From Desulfovibrio sp. (lineage in GTDB: Bacteria; Desulfobacterota; Desulfovibrionia; Desulfovibrionales; Desulfovibrionaceae), in assembly GCA_031269345.1 (NCBI GenBank), contig JAISZH010000168.1, forward strand, positions 1-53,905: a stretch of DNA of 53,905 nt. Reading direction: 5' to 3'. A program made the position numbers and the translations under genes. The first letter of the stretch is position 1. Every line of letters begins with the position of its first letter. This document shows positions 18,052 to 26,814 of this stretch, piece by piece. Under the pieces are notes generated by a model. It saw only the letters and a program-made list of their open reading frames with translations, ran no database searches and was not told the DNA's origin.

Positions 18052-18963
18052 ATGCGTCTAGTCACCCGCTCCGATTTCGACGGACTTGCCTGCGCCGTGC
18101 TTCTTAACTATTTGGGTCTGATTGATCAGTATCAATTCGCCCACCCCAAGGACATTCAAGATGGCCTGATCGAAGCAAACGAAAACGACATTCTGGCAAA
18201 CGTGCCTTACGTCAAGGGCTGCGGCATGTGGTTCGACCACCACAGCAGCGAAAACGAGCGCGTCGGCACCATAGAGGTCAAGGGCAGTTCCCGGCTTTCG
18301 CCAAGCGCCGCCCGCGTGATCTGGGATTATTACGGCGGCCGCTCCAAGTTTCCCGCTGCGTTGGACGCCATGCTGGAAGGCGTTGACAAGATGGACAGCG
18401 GCAGGCTTACGGCCGAAGAGATTAAAAATCCCGGCGGATGGGTGCTGCTGGGCTTTGTCATGGACCCCCGTACGGGACTTGGGCGCTATCGCGACTACCG
18501 CATAAGCAATTACCAGCTCATGCTGGACATGATAGGATACTGCTCAAGCAAATCCGCGGAGGAAATCCTTGACCTCCCCGACGTGAAAGAACGCACCGTG
18601 CGCTATTTCACACAGCAGAAAGAGTTTGAAGCAATGCTCAAACGTTGCTCCTCTGTTCACGGCAACGTGCTTTATGTGGATTTGCGCAACGAAGAGGAAA
18701 TTTTCTCCGGAAACAGATTCACCGCTTATGCCCTGTACCCGGAGTGCAACGTCAGCATACAGGTGATCTGGGGTCTGAAAAAACAGAACGTGGTGGCGAC
18801 TGTGGGACACTCGATTTTGAACCGCACCTGCTCCGTGGACGTGGGCAGCCTGATGCTCAAATACGGCGGAGGCGGCCACCTGCGGGTCGGGACCTGCCAG
18901 TTGCCCACTGAAAAGGCCGATGAGAGCATTCAGGAAATACTGAGCGCCATGCAGGGGCGATAG
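18052..18963 (+). CDS. DHH-family phosphoesterase
   Basis: 303 aa. The N-terminal DHH domain has TRSDFDGLACA (the DxD metal motif) and FDHHSSEN (the DHH motif). The C-terminal DHHA1 motif is GGGGHLRVG. The family includes oligonucleotide-degrading NrnA-like enzymes and manganese pyrophosphatases; this one resembles the exopolyphosphatase/NrnA-like branch, but the substrate is not provable. GGAGAG precedes the ATG. It is first in the thi operon, 13 nt before thiS. Confidence 0.88.
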   Translation: MRLVTRSDFDGLACAVLLNYLGLIDQYQFAHPKDIQDGLIEANENDILANVPYVKGCGMWFDHHSSENERVGTIEVKGSSRLSPSAARVIWDYYGGRSKFPAALDAMLEGVDKMDSGRLTAEEIKNPGGWVLLGFVMDPRTGLGRYRDYRISNYQLMLDMIGYCSSKSAEEILDLPDVKERTVRYFTQQKEFEAMLKRCSSVHGNVLYVDLRNEEEIFSGNRFTAYALYPECNVSIQVIWGLKKQNVVATVGHSILNRTCSVDVGSLMLKYGGGGHLRVGTCQLPTEKADESIQEILSAMQGR

Positions 18964-18976
18964 CGTTTACACCCGG

Positions 18977-19189
18977 ATGGAGCAAAAGACAAAAGAACTC
19001 GTCATCAACGGCGAGAGCCGTCTGTGCGCAGCGCACAGCCTCTCCGATCTTCTGAAGGAGCTCGGCCTCGGGGAGAGCGCCGTCGTTGCTGAAATCAATG
19101 GTAAAATCGTCAGCCGGCAGGACTTCGCCGTGACAATTCTCGCCTTTGGCGATAAAATCGAACTGGCGCGCTTTGTCGGCGGAGGCTGA
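18977..19189 (+). CDS. thiS: Sulfur carrier protein ThiS
   Basis: 70 aa with a ubiquitin-like fold, ending in the needed Gly-Gly motif (RFVGGG; the real C-terminus has one extra Gly). ThiS carries the thiocarboxylate sulfur for the thiazole ring. [22 protein letters not shown] is family-like. It lies between the DHH gene and thiG. No thiF activating enzyme is present in the window. Confidence 0.9.
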   Translation: MEQKTKELVINGESRLCAAHSLSDLLKELGLGESAVVAEINGKIVSRQDFAVTILAFGDKIELARFVGGG

Positions 19190-19215
19190 AACGCCGGGCG
19201 CAACGGAACAGGCAT

Positions 19216-20049
19216 ATGGATAATTCAGCGCAAGCGCCGCTACAAACGGCCGAAGACCCTTTGTTCATAGGCGGGGTGGGCCTTAAGTCCCGTCTTTTTC
19301 TCGGCACCGGCAAGCTGGGGAGGGAAGAACTGATCCCGGAGATTGTCGCGGCCGCGGGCGTCCAGGTGATAACCGTGGCCTTGCGCCGGGTGGACCTGAG
19401 CGACAAAAGCGGCAACGTTCTCTCCCACATACCCGTGCACGTACAACTTCTGCCCAACACCTCCGGGGCGCGCACCGCCGAGGAGGCCGTGCGCATCGCC
19501 CGTCTGGCCAGGGCCTGCGGAACCGGGAACTGGATCAAAATTGAAGTAATCAACGACTCCGTAAACCTGCTGCCGGACGGCTATGGCACGGCCAAAGCCA
19601 CGGAAATCCTGGCCAAAGAGGGTTTCGTGGTCCTGCCTTACATCAATCCCGACCTTTATGTGGCGAGAGACCTGGTCAACGCGGGGGCGGCGGCGGTGAT
19701 GCCCCTGGGAGCGCCAATAGGCAGCAACAGGGGCTTGCGGACCAAAGAGATGATCCGCATCCTCATTGAAGAAATAGATTTGCCGATAATTGTGGACGCG
19801 GGACTCGGGGTTCCTTCGCACGCCTGCGAAGCCATGGAAATGGGCGCGGCGGCCTGCCTGATCAACACGGCCATAGCGACGGCCTCCGATCCGGTGCATA
19901 TGGCCGAAGCCTTCGGGTTGGCCGTAGCCGCCGGACGCGCCGCCCTTCTGGCCGGGCCGGGCCGTTCCCTGGTCGCCGGCGCCTCCGCCTCCTCCCCGGA
20001 AACAGGCAAACTTACCGCTTTTCTTGAGGCGAACGCCGCTTCCGGATGA
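19216..20049 (+). CDS. thiG: Thiazole synthase ThiG
   Basis: 277 aa TIM-barrel enzyme that builds thiazole phosphate from DXP, ThiS-thiocarboxylate and dehydroglycine. Motifs: RLFLGTGK near residue 27, WIKIEVI with the Schiff-base Lys, [15 protein letters not shown] and [10 protein letters not shown]. Its N-terminus is slightly longer than usual. An inverted R1 element separates it from thiH. Confidence 0.96.
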   Translation: MDNSAQAPLQTAEDPLFIGGVGLKSRLFLGTGKLGREELIPEIVAAAGVQVITVALRRVDLSDKSGNVLSHIPVHVQLLPNTSGARTAEEAVRIARLARACGTGNWIKIEVINDSVNLLPDGYGTAKATEILAKEGFVVLPYINPDLYVARDLVNAGAAAVMPLGAPIGSNRGLRTKEMIRILIEEIDLPIIVDAGLGVPSHACEAMEMGAAACLINTAIATASDPVHMAEAFGLAVAAGRAALLAGPGRSLVAGASASSPETGKLTAFLEANAASG

Positions 20050-20059
20050 AGTTTCGGCT

Positions 20060-20200
20060 ACAGATTTCCGCATGGAAATCCGAACAGCGGCCCGGCGGCC
20101 GCTGTCGCCGCGAAGCGGCGCAAGCCAGCCGAAAACAGCGTTTTCGGCTGACGATCTTCCGCAGGGAAAAGTTTACTTTTCAATGCGGATATCAGTAATT
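20060..20200 (-). repeat. R1 multi-hairpin element inside thi operon
   Basis: Inverted relative to the copy at 17847. It shows GATTTCC/GGAAATC, AGCGGCC/GGCCGCT, CGCCGC/GCGGCG, GTCAGCCGAAAA/TTTTCGGCTGGC and GCATTGAAAAG. It fills the whole thiG-thiH gap, ending just before the thiH start, so ribosomes and RNA processing must deal with it. Confidence 0.85.
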
Positions 20201-20211
20201 TGGATGCCATC

Positions 20212-21462
20212 ATGACCGAAAAAAGCTTTATTCCTCTTGGCGACGGTTTTTTCCACCAGCTCGCGGACAAGAAACGCGTTTTCGCCGCGGCGGCGCAAAA
20301 GGCCGAAAACGCCGGCAGGGAGGACGTACTCCGCGCGATAGGCAAAAGCGTCCTCGACGAGGATGATTTCGTACTGCTTACAAGTCCTGCGGCAAGCCGG
20401 GAACTGGAGGCCCTGGCCGAACGGGCGCTGTCCGAAACCCTGCGCCGTTTCGGAAGGGCGAAACAGCTTTTCGCTCCGCTCTATCTCAGCAATTATTGCA
20501 CAAACAGCTGCGTCTACTGCGGCTTTCACGCCGGTCCGGGCATAAAACGCAAGGCGCTCTCCCCGGACGAGATTGAAACGGAACTCAAAGCTCTGGCGGC
20601 CACCGGTCTGCGCCAGGTGTTGCTCCTGACCGGAGACGCCCCGAAACGGACCGGGGGGAGTTATATAGCGCTGGCCGTGGACATGGCGGCGCGTTATTTC
20701 CCCACCGTTGGGATAGAGGTTCCGGCGCTGACCCTTGAAGAATACGCGCAGATCGCCAAAGCCGGGGCCGGTTCCATGACCATGTTCCAGGAAACCTACG
20801 ATCAGCGGCTCTATGCCCGCCTGCACCCGGCCGGACCCAAACGCGTTTTCGCAAATCGTCTGGACGCCCCGCATCGGGCGCTCATGGCCGGTATCCGGCA
20901 GGTCAATTTCGGCGTCCTGCTCGGCCTTGGAGACTGGCGTTTTGACGTTTTCATGATGGCCGCGCACGCCCGCTTCCTGCAACGCATGTTTCCCGAGGCG
21001 GAAACCGCCTTTTCCCTGCCCCGCCTGCGTCCGATAGGCGAGCGTAAAAACGGCGGCGACGAGAACGGACGGGTCTTTGTCCCTTCGCCCGTCAAGGATC
21101 GCGACTTTGTCCAGGCGTTGACGGCCCTGCGCTGTTTCGTGCCTCAGGCCGGCATAACCTTGTCCACGCGCGAGAGCGCTTTTATGCGCGACAGGCTCCT
21201 TCCCCTCGGGGTAACGAAAATTTCCGCCGGAGTTTGCACCGGCGTCGGTGGATACGCTCAGCCGGCACCCGAAAAAACCGTGCAGTTCTTCATAGACGAC
21301 GAGCGCAGCGTGGACGAGATGCGGGATTCTCTGGGGAAACTCGGTTTTCAGCCCGTGTTCTCCGACTGGCTCCTGCCGGAAAAAGGGGAACTGCCCCTCT
21401 CGCAGGCGTTGCGCCGTTCGCTCGGAGACCTCGGTCATCACAAATCCCGCGCCCCTTTCTGA
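20212..21462 (+). CDS. thiH: 2-iminoacetate synthase ThiH (radical SAM)
   Basis: 416 aa from ATG 20212. The radical SAM motif is CTNSCVYCGF. It cleaves tyrosine to give dehydroglycine for ThiG. This is the anaerobic alternative to the oxidase ThiO, in keeping with an anaerobe. The TTG start of the track ORF (20200) lies in the repeat. thiE follows after 7 nt. Confidence 0.95.
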   Translation: MTEKSFIPLGDGFFHQLADKKRVFAAAAQKAENAGREDVLRAIGKSVLDEDDFVLLTSPAASRELEALAERALSETLRRFGRAKQLFAPLYLSNYCTNSCVYCGFHAGPGIKRKALSPDEIETELKALAATGLRQVLLLTGDAPKRTGGSYIALAVDMAARYFPTVGIEVPALTLEEYAQIAKAGAGSMTMFQETYDQRLYARLHPAGPKRVFANRLDAPHRALMAGIRQVNFGVLLGLGDWRFDVFMMAAHARFLQRMFPEAETAFSLPRLRPIGERKNGGDENGRVFVPSPVKDRDFVQALTALRCFVPQAGITLSTRESAFMRDRLLPLGVTKISAGVCTGVGGYAQPAPEKTVQFFIDDERSVDEMRDSLGKLGFQPVFSDWLLPEKGELPLSQALRRSLGDLGHHKSRAPF

Positions 21463-21469
21463 GACCGCC

Positions 21470-22105
21470 ATGATCCCCTTTCCAGACACGGATATCTACT
21501 GCATCACCGATTCCCGGCAAAGCCTGGGGCGCTCCAATGTGGACGTGGTCCGGCTTATGCTTGAGGCCGGAGCGCGCGTAATCCAGTATCGGGAAAAGAA
21601 TTTGAAGGCCGGGCAAATGTTGAAGGAATGCCTGGAAATACGCGCCCTGACCATGGAGCGCGGGGTCTGTTTCCTGGTGAACGACTATCTGGACATCGCT
21701 CTTTTGGCAGATGCGGACGGGGCGCACATCGGGCAGGACGACATTCCTCTGTCCGAGGCGCGTGGGCTTTTGGGGCACAAGCGCGTCATAGGCGTATCCA
21801 CGCACCGCTGGTCGGAGGCCGAGGCCGCGATCACCGGCGGAGCGGACTATATCGGCGTCGGACCCATTTTCCCCACTGCCACCAAAACCGCCACCCCGCC
21901 GGTGGGATACGCCTACCTGGAAGAGGCTGCCGCCAAATGCCCCATACCTTTCGTCACCATAGGCGGGATAAACGAAAATACCATCGCCGGCGCTGTAGAA
22001 CGAGGAGCGCGCTGTTGCGCCGTGGTTTCCGCCATCACCATGTCCGAAGACATCGCGGGAAAAATGCAACTGCTGCGCAAGCTTATGAGCGAGGCCCGCA
22101 AATGA
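21470..22105 (+). CDS. thiE: Thiamine-phosphate synthase
   Basis: 211 aa TIM barrel joining the pyrimidine and thiazole halves. Motifs: VIQYREKNL, VNDYLDIALLADADGAHIGQDD, GVSTH, and YIGVGPIFPTATK. The ATGA overlap with thiD suggests coupled translation. Confidence 0.96.
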   Translation: MIPFPDTDIYCITDSRQSLGRSNVDVVRLMLEAGARVIQYREKNLKAGQMLKECLEIRALTMERGVCFLVNDYLDIALLADADGAHIGQDDIPLSEARGLLGHKRVIGVSTHRWSEAEAAITGGADYIGVGPIFPTATKTATPPVGYAYLEEAAAKCPIPFVTIGGINENTIAGAVERGARCCAVVSAITMSEDIAGKMQLLRKLMSEARK

Positions 22106-22983
22106 GCGCGCCGTCTGAGGGCAAAGCCCGCCCGGCGCCTGTCCGTCCGGTGATTCTGAGTGTGGCCGGCTCCGATTCCGGGGGAGGGGCGGGCATCCAG
22201 GCGGATATGAAAACCATAACGGTCCTCGGCGCTTTCGGAGTTTCGGTGCTGGCCGCCTTAACCGCCCAGAACGGGGCGCAGGTGCGCGGGGTCATGGAGA
22301 TACCGGCCGATTTCGTGCTGTTGCAGTTGGCCGCCGTGCTTGAGGGCTTTCCCGTGAAAGCCGCCAAAACCGGCATGCTGGCAACAACCGGGGTTATCGA
22401 GGCCGTTGCCGGGGCCTTGAGCCAAAACAGACGCACCTTCCCGCTGGTCGTAGACCCGGTATGCGCGAGCCAATCCGGTCACAGCCTGCTGCGCCCGGAG
22501 GCGGAAGACGCCATGCGCGTCCTCCTGCTCCCGGAGGCGGATATCCTAACCCCCAACAAGCCGGAAGCCGAGTTGTTGGCGCGCGTACGCCTGAAAGACG
22601 GGGCAGATCCGCGTCCTTTGCTGGACCGCCTGCACGCGCTCGGGGCAAAGGCGGTGCTGCTCAAAGGCGGACATTTTAAAAAATTTTCCGGCCAGACCCT
22701 GATTACTGACTGGCTTTCCTTGCCGGGTCAGGAACCGAAGGCTTTCTCCCATGCGCGCATAGAAACCGTCAACACCCACGGGACCGGATGCGCCCTGTCC
22801 GCCGCTTTGGCCGCCTTTTTGGGCTTCGGTTTGACTCTTGACGAAGCGGTGCGCAAGGCTCAGCAATTTTTAAGCGCCGCCCTGGCCTCATCCTTTACCC
22901 CCGGCATAGGGGCGGGTCCCCCGGACTTTTTTGCGGGAAGCGGCTTTGCCCCTTCAACACCATGGACATATTCGACATCATAG
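22102..22983 (+). CDS. thiD: Hydroxymethylpyrimidine (phosphate) kinase
   Basis: 293 aa ribokinase-like enzyme phosphorylating HMP and HMP-P. Motifs: SVAGSDSGGGAGIQADMKT for the substrate site and NTHGTGCALSAALAA for the anion hole. The ATG at 22102 overlaps thiE; the 451-aa track ORF reads upstream in a shadow frame. Its 3' end overlaps the serine dehydratase beta gene by 22 nt. thiC is not in the window. Confidence 0.95.
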   Translation: MSAPSEGKARPAPVRPVILSVAGSDSGGGAGIQADMKTITVLGAFGVSVLAALTAQNGAQVRGVMEIPADFVLLQLAAVLEGFPVKAAKTGMLATTGVIEAVAGALSQNRRTFPLVVDPVCASQSGHSLLRPEAEDAMRVLLLPEADILTPNKPEAELLARVRLKDGADPRPLLDRLHALGAKAVLLKGGHFKKFSGQTLITDWLSLPGQEPKAFSHARIETVNTHGTGCALSAALAAFLGFGLTLDEAVRKAQQFLSAALASSFTPGIGAGPPDFFAGSGFAPSTPWTYSTS

Positions 22984-23642
22984 GCCCGGTGATGATCGGG
23001 CCCTCCAGTTCCCACACCGCCGGAGCGGTGCGGATAGGAGCGGTGGCGCGGAAAATCCTCGGGGGGAAAATCACCCGTGCCGAAGTCTTCTTTGCCGGCT
23101 CTTTCGCGGAAACCTTCCGGGGCCACGGCACGGACAAGGCGATCCTTGGCGGCCTGCTGGGGATGCAAAGCGATGACGAGCGTATTCGCGACAGCTTCCG
23201 CCATGCCGAAGAGGCGGGAATTGAATTTGTTTTCACCACGATCAGCCTGCCGCGCGCGCACCCGAATACGGTCAAAATCCATCTTGCCGGGGAAAACGGA
23301 GGAGAATGCGCCGTACAGGGCGCTTCAGTCGGAGGCGGGAACATACTGATCACCGATGTGAACGGAATGGAGACCGCATTCAGCGGCAAAGCCGATACCC
23401 TTATAATTCCCCACCGCGATATGCCCGGAGTAATAGCCTCCGTAAGCTCCCTGATGGCGGATTACGGAGTAAACATCGGCAATTTCCGCCTTAACAGGCC
23501 GCACAAAGGCTTCCAGGCGGTCATGACCGTGGAACTGGACGGGGGCATCCCGGACGAGGCCTTGCGCCTGCTGACCCGGCTCAAGTATGTGGACAGCGTC
23601 GTCTACCTGCCAGTTAACCGGAACGGAGACGCGCGGTGTTGA
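22962..23642 (+). CDS. sdaAB: L-serine ammonia-lyase, iron-sulfur-dependent, beta subunit
   Basis: 226 aa. The N-terminal domain begins MDIFDIIGPVMIGPSSSHTAGA, the family signature. The C-terminal ACT domain (PGVIASVSSLMADYGVNIGN) probably senses an amino acid. The start lies 22 nt inside thiD, so it depends on ribosomes already translating that gene. It overlaps the alpha subunit by 7 nt. Confidence 0.95.
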   Translation: MDIFDIIGPVMIGPSSSHTAGAVRIGAVARKILGGKITRAEVFFAGSFAETFRGHGTDKAILGGLLGMQSDDERIRDSFRHAEEAGIEFVFTTISLPRAHPNTVKIHLAGENGGECAVQGASVGGGNILITDVNGMETAFSGKADTLIIPHRDMPGVIASVSSLMADYGVNIGNFRLNRPHKGFQAVMTVELDGGIPDEALRLLTRLKYVDSVVYLPVNRNGDARC

Positions 23643-24508
23643 GTTACTCATCCCTGGCTGAACTGGTCGTTGCGGCGACGGAGGCCAAAAGCTCCATTGC
23701 GCGGGTGGCGTTGCGCGATCAGGCGGAACAAATCGGCCTCGGACAAGAGCAAGTCTACGCGCGGATGCGGGACAACCTGCTGGTTATGCGCGAGGCGGCA
23801 ATTCGCGGTCTGACGGGCGAGTTGCATTCGCCAAGCGGTCTTTCCGGCGGAGACGGCCTGAAAATGGAACGTCGCGCGCAACACGCGCCCTTGTCGGGGG
23901 TCTTCTGCGCCAAGGCCATAGCCCGCGCTCTGGCCATAGCGGAGTACAACGCCGCCATGGGCAGGATCGTAGCCGCGCCCACGGCCGGGTCCTGCGGCAT
24001 CCTCCCGGCCGCGCTTCTGACCATGATCGAGGAAACCGGGGCAAGCGAGGAGAGCGCGGTCATGGCGCTGTTCACCGCAGGCGCCGTGGGGCTGGTCATA
24101 GCCAATGTGGCGTGCATATCCGGGGCCGAGGGCGGCTGCCAGGCGGAATGCGGCAGCGCGGCCGCCATGACTGCGGCGGCCTTGGTGGAAATGGCCGAAG
24201 GCGCGCCGCAGGCGGCGGCCGATGCCGCGGCCGTCGCCCTGAAAAATCAGATGGGACTTGTCTGCGACCCCGTGGCCGGACTGGTGGAGACGCCCTGCAT
24301 AAAGCGTAACGCGGGCGGGGTCATGTGCGCGATTGCCGCCGCTGATATGGCCCTGGCCGGGATAAAAAGCGTCATACCCGCGGATGAGGTCATAGAGGCC
24401 ATGCGCGCCGTAGGCGCGGCCATGCCGCAGAGCCTGCGCGAAACGGCTCGGGGAGGTCTTGCGGCCACCCCCACCGGTATTGCCCTGAAACAGAAAATTT
24501 TCGGATAA
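23636..24508 (+). CDS. sdaAA: L-serine ammonia-lyase, iron-sulfur-dependent, alpha subunit
   Basis: 290 aa with GTG start. It deaminates serine to pyruvate using a [4Fe-4S] cluster. Candidate cluster cysteines are in TAGSCGILPA, SGAEGGCQAECG and MGLVCDPVAG. KRNAGGVMCAIAAA is also conserved. The split alpha/beta form is common in anaerobes and Firmicutes. It is the last gene of the thi-sda unit; a 17-bp dyad follows. Confidence 0.96.
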   Translation: MLSYSSLAELVVAATEAKSSIARVALRDQAEQIGLGQEQVYARMRDNLLVMREAAIRGLTGELHSPSGLSGGDGLKMERRAQHAPLSGVFCAKAIARALAIAEYNAAMGRIVAAPTAGSCGILPAALLTMIEETGASEESAVMALFTAGAVGLVIANVACISGAEGGCQAECGSAAAMTAAALVEMAEGAPQAAADAAAVALKNQMGLVCDPVAGLVETPCIKRNAGGVMCAIAAADMALAGIKSVIPADEVIEAMRAVGAAMPQSLRETARGGLAATPTGIALKQKIFG

Positions 24509-24523
24509 GCGCCGCGTAATTCC

Positions 24524-24563
24524 GATTCCGGATCAAACATGTATTAATGTTTGATCCGGAATC
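24524..24563. repeat. Perfect 17-bp dyad after sdaAA
   Basis: GATTCCGGATCAAACAT (24524-24540) pairs with ATGTTTGATCCGGAATC (24547-24563) over a 6-nt loop. There is no T-tract, so it is not a classic terminator. A related, shorter dyad (TCGGATAAAA / TTTTATCCGG) follows at 24611-24639. Confidence 0.75.
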
Positions 24564-24726
24564 AGTGCGTCAGCATCTTGCATAAGAAAATTTTACAAGT
24601 TATTCGAATTTCGGATAAAAGTGTTTCAATTTTATCCGGAACTGGAATCGCGTCTGCCCGCGCAGGCGCCAAAACCGTAGGTTTTGCAAGGAGCAGGCGG
24701 GCTTTGCCTGCCTGCGGCTTTCCAAA
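24564..24726. repeat. Partial R2-like modules
   Basis: Contains GGAGCAGGCGGGCTTTGC (24690-24707), shared with the third hairpin of R2 elements, next to a module AAAACCGTAGGTTTT. The closing R2 stem is absent. No gene is visible. Confidence 0.5.
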
Positions 24727-24730
24727 TATT

Positions 24731-24905
24731 GATAGCCGCATTGAAAAGTAAACTTTTCAATGCGGTGGGATCGTCAGCCGAAAACGTGGTTTTCGGCTGA
24801 CTTGCGCCGCTTCGCGGCGATTGCGGCTCGGCGGCCGCTGTTCAGGTTTCCATGCGGAAATCTCTAAAATGGCACATGTTATTATTTGGAATCCGAATTA
24901 GGCAG
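24731..24905 (+). repeat. R1 multi-hairpin element with long tail
   Basis: Best-formed first hairpin: CCGCATTGAAAAGT / ACTTTTCAATGCGG. Then GTCAGCCGAAAA/TTTTCGGCTGAC, CGCCGC/GCGGCG and GATTTCC-like stems. The tail GGAATCCGAATTAGGCAG is shared with the copy at 10723. Confidence 0.85.
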
Positions 24906-25174
24906 CGTCGTCACGATACATATAACACACTGAATGCATTTGGTATTTCTTGGTGTCGCGACGTGCAATTAATTTAATGATTTCATGGCGTTATATGCCA
25001 TATGGCGATACCGCCCAAGCCAATTAAAATTTTTCTGCGGATTGCCGCACGGAACTCCGTTGAATCAGTCGATCAATAAGCTTGACAGGCGCCGGCCGCC
25101 CAGTTTTGCAATTGCGGCCCGAGGCGCGCTGGAGGCCCCGCTCTCGGCGGCGTTCCAGGGAGAAAACAGGAAAT
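24906..25174. other. Leader region before HD-GYP gene
   Basis: AT-rich up to about 25040 with a small dyad ATGGCG/TGCCAT near 24984-25000, then GC-rich. I find no gene; the track ORFs here extend the HD-GYP frame or shadow it. No promoter stands out. Confidence 0.35.
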
Positions 25175-26425
25175 ATGTCAGGAAGCAAAAACAATCATTC
25201 GAAGACATTACGGCACATACATGTGTCAGAACTCAAACCGGGCATGTATGTGGTGGATGCAGGCATAACTTGGGCCAGCAGGCCCTATCTGTACATGAAA
25301 GAGGGACTCATCACGACCGAGGAGCAGGCGCGGCGCATAGCGGATGAGGGCTACCTTGAGAGCTATATTGATCTCACCCGCTCCACGCGGAAGTTTGAAG
25401 TCACCCCTTTCAAGGAAACCTTCAATCTTGAGGAAACCGAAAAACCTTTTCTTTTCAAGCCTCGGGTGCCTCTGGCCGAAGAGGTGAGCGCCGCCGCCGA
25501 GGTCCACGACGATACAGTCGGTTATGTGCGCAATTTCATGAGCGATATCCGCACCGGCAAGCTCGACATGGCTCCGGCCTTCGATTTTATGGGCAAAATC
25601 ATGGCGAGCATGGAACGCAACGTCAACGCCATGCTGAGTCTCTGCCGTCTGCGGCGGGTGGACAGTTACACTTATATGCACTGCGTGAATGTGAGCGTGT
25701 TCTCGAGCATGTTTTCCCGCTACCTGGGGATGGGTGAGAACAAAGCCTTGTGCCTTGGGTTGTCCGGCCTGTTCCATGACTTGGGAAAAGCGCTCGTTCC
25801 CGCGCAAATCCTGAACGCGCCGCGTAAATTGAACCCCGAGGAGCGAGCCCTGATGAATTCCCACCCTACTTTGGGCTATGAGCAAATCAAGGACATTCCC
25901 GGCATAACCCCGGAAGTGCCTCTGGGAATGCTGCACCATCATGAGAAATACAATGGCAGCGGCTATCCTTCCGGCCTCTCCGGTGACTCCGTATCCAAGA
26001 CCGGCTACATAATCGCCCTGGCCGACGTCTATGATGCCCTGACCAGCAAGCGCGTCTACAAAGACGGGATGACCCCGCACCAAGCCCTGGGAATCATGTA
26101 TGAAGAGATGCGCGGCAGGGACTTGCACCCGGAACTGCTGAACAAGTTCATCAAGATGCTTGGCGTGTATCCCATCGGCAGCGTGGTGGAGATGTCGGAC
26201 GGCAGTTGGGGAGTTGTGAGCGGCTGTAACGTGGACGCGCCGATCAAGCCTGTGGTCACTTTGGTCAGGGACGCCCAAGGTCATGCCGTGCCGGAGACTG
26301 ACGTGGACCTCTCCGCCGCTGACGTCCAATTAAGCATCAAACGTTGCGTGCCGGCCGAGACCACAAACATAAACCCGGCCCAGGTCCTGCGCCTGCCGCC
26401 CGGCGCGCCCGAACACAATTGCTGA
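25175..26425 (+). CDS. HD-GYP domain protein, probable c-di-GMP phosphodiesterase
   Basis: 416 aa from ATG 25175 (ACAGGA upstream; the track start at 25082 is unlikely). The N-terminal part (about 10-120) resembles the DUF3391 domain found before HD-GYP. The HD-GYP core has FHDLGK, HPTLGYEQI, HHEKYNGSGYPSGL and ADVYDALTS, with all metal ligands in place. It likely hydrolyses cyclic di-GMP, affecting motility or surface polymers; the adjacent genes are carbohydrate-active. Its TGA stop lies within an inverted R1 element. Confidence 0.92.
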   Translation: MSGSKNNHSKTLRHIHVSELKPGMYVVDAGITWASRPYLYMKEGLITTEEQARRIADEGYLESYIDLTRSTRKFEVTPFKETFNLEETEKPFLFKPRVPLAEEVSAAAEVHDDTVGYVRNFMSDIRTGKLDMAPAFDFMGKIMASMERNVNAMLSLCRLRRVDSYTYMHCVNVSVFSSMFSRYLGMGENKALCLGLSGLFHDLGKALVPAQILNAPRKLNPEERALMNSHPTLGYEQIKDIPGITPEVPLGMLHHHEKYNGSGYPSGLSGDSVSKTGYIIALADVYDALTSKRVYKDGMTPHQALGIMYEEMRGRDLHPELLNKFIKMLGVYPIGSVVEMSDGSWGVVSGCNVDAPIKPVVTLVRDAQGHAVPETDVDLSAADVQLSIKRCVPAETTNINPAQVLRLPPGAPEHNC

Positions 26426-26556
26426 TTTCTGCGGAAATCAATAAACATCCGCCGTGATCCCGATGCGCCGCGAAGCGGCGCAAGCCAGCCGAAACCCACG
26501 CTTTTCGGCTGACGATTCTGCGTTAAAAAGTATGCTTTTCAACGCATGTATCAGTA
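26424..26556 (-). repeat. R1 multi-hairpin element overlapping HD-GYP stop
   Basis: Inverted copy. GATTTC/GAAATC (26424-26439) contains the stop codon of the HD-GYP gene. CGCCGC/GCGGCG and CAGCCGAAA/TTTTCGGCTG follow. The outer hairpin TGCGTT/AACGCA replaces GCATTG/CAATGC with compensated bases. Confidence 0.75.
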
Positions 26557-26573
26557 AACGCGAGGAAGTTCAT

Positions 26574-26756
26574 ATGCGCATAAGCGTCAAGGACATCGTA
26601 CCCCTGTTCTTTTTCGCCGGGGTCGCCCTTTCCCCGGCCGCTCTGGAACATTTCGGCCACGCTCTGGATGATACGATCTCCCAATACATAGTGATGGTCG
26701 GGGGTCTGGGCCTTCTTTATTTCACGCTTTCCCTGCTGACGAAAACAGGCAGGTAA
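26574..26756 (+). CDS. Small two-helix membrane protein, unknown
   Basis: 60 aa from ATG 26574, with GAGGAAG at good spacing. Two hydrophobic helices: IVPLFFFAGVALSP and YIVMVGGLGLLYFTLSLLT, joined by an acidic/His loop. No family recognised. It lies alone between the HD-GYP and GH57 genes. Confidence 0.6.
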   Translation: MRISVKDIVPLFFFAGVALSPAALEHFGHALDDTISQYIVMVGGLGLLYFTLSLLTKTGR

Positions 26757-26814
26757 CCGGAAGTCATCGCAAAATTTCTTTGCGCTTCATATTCCGCAAG
26801 TCCAAGGGGGACAT

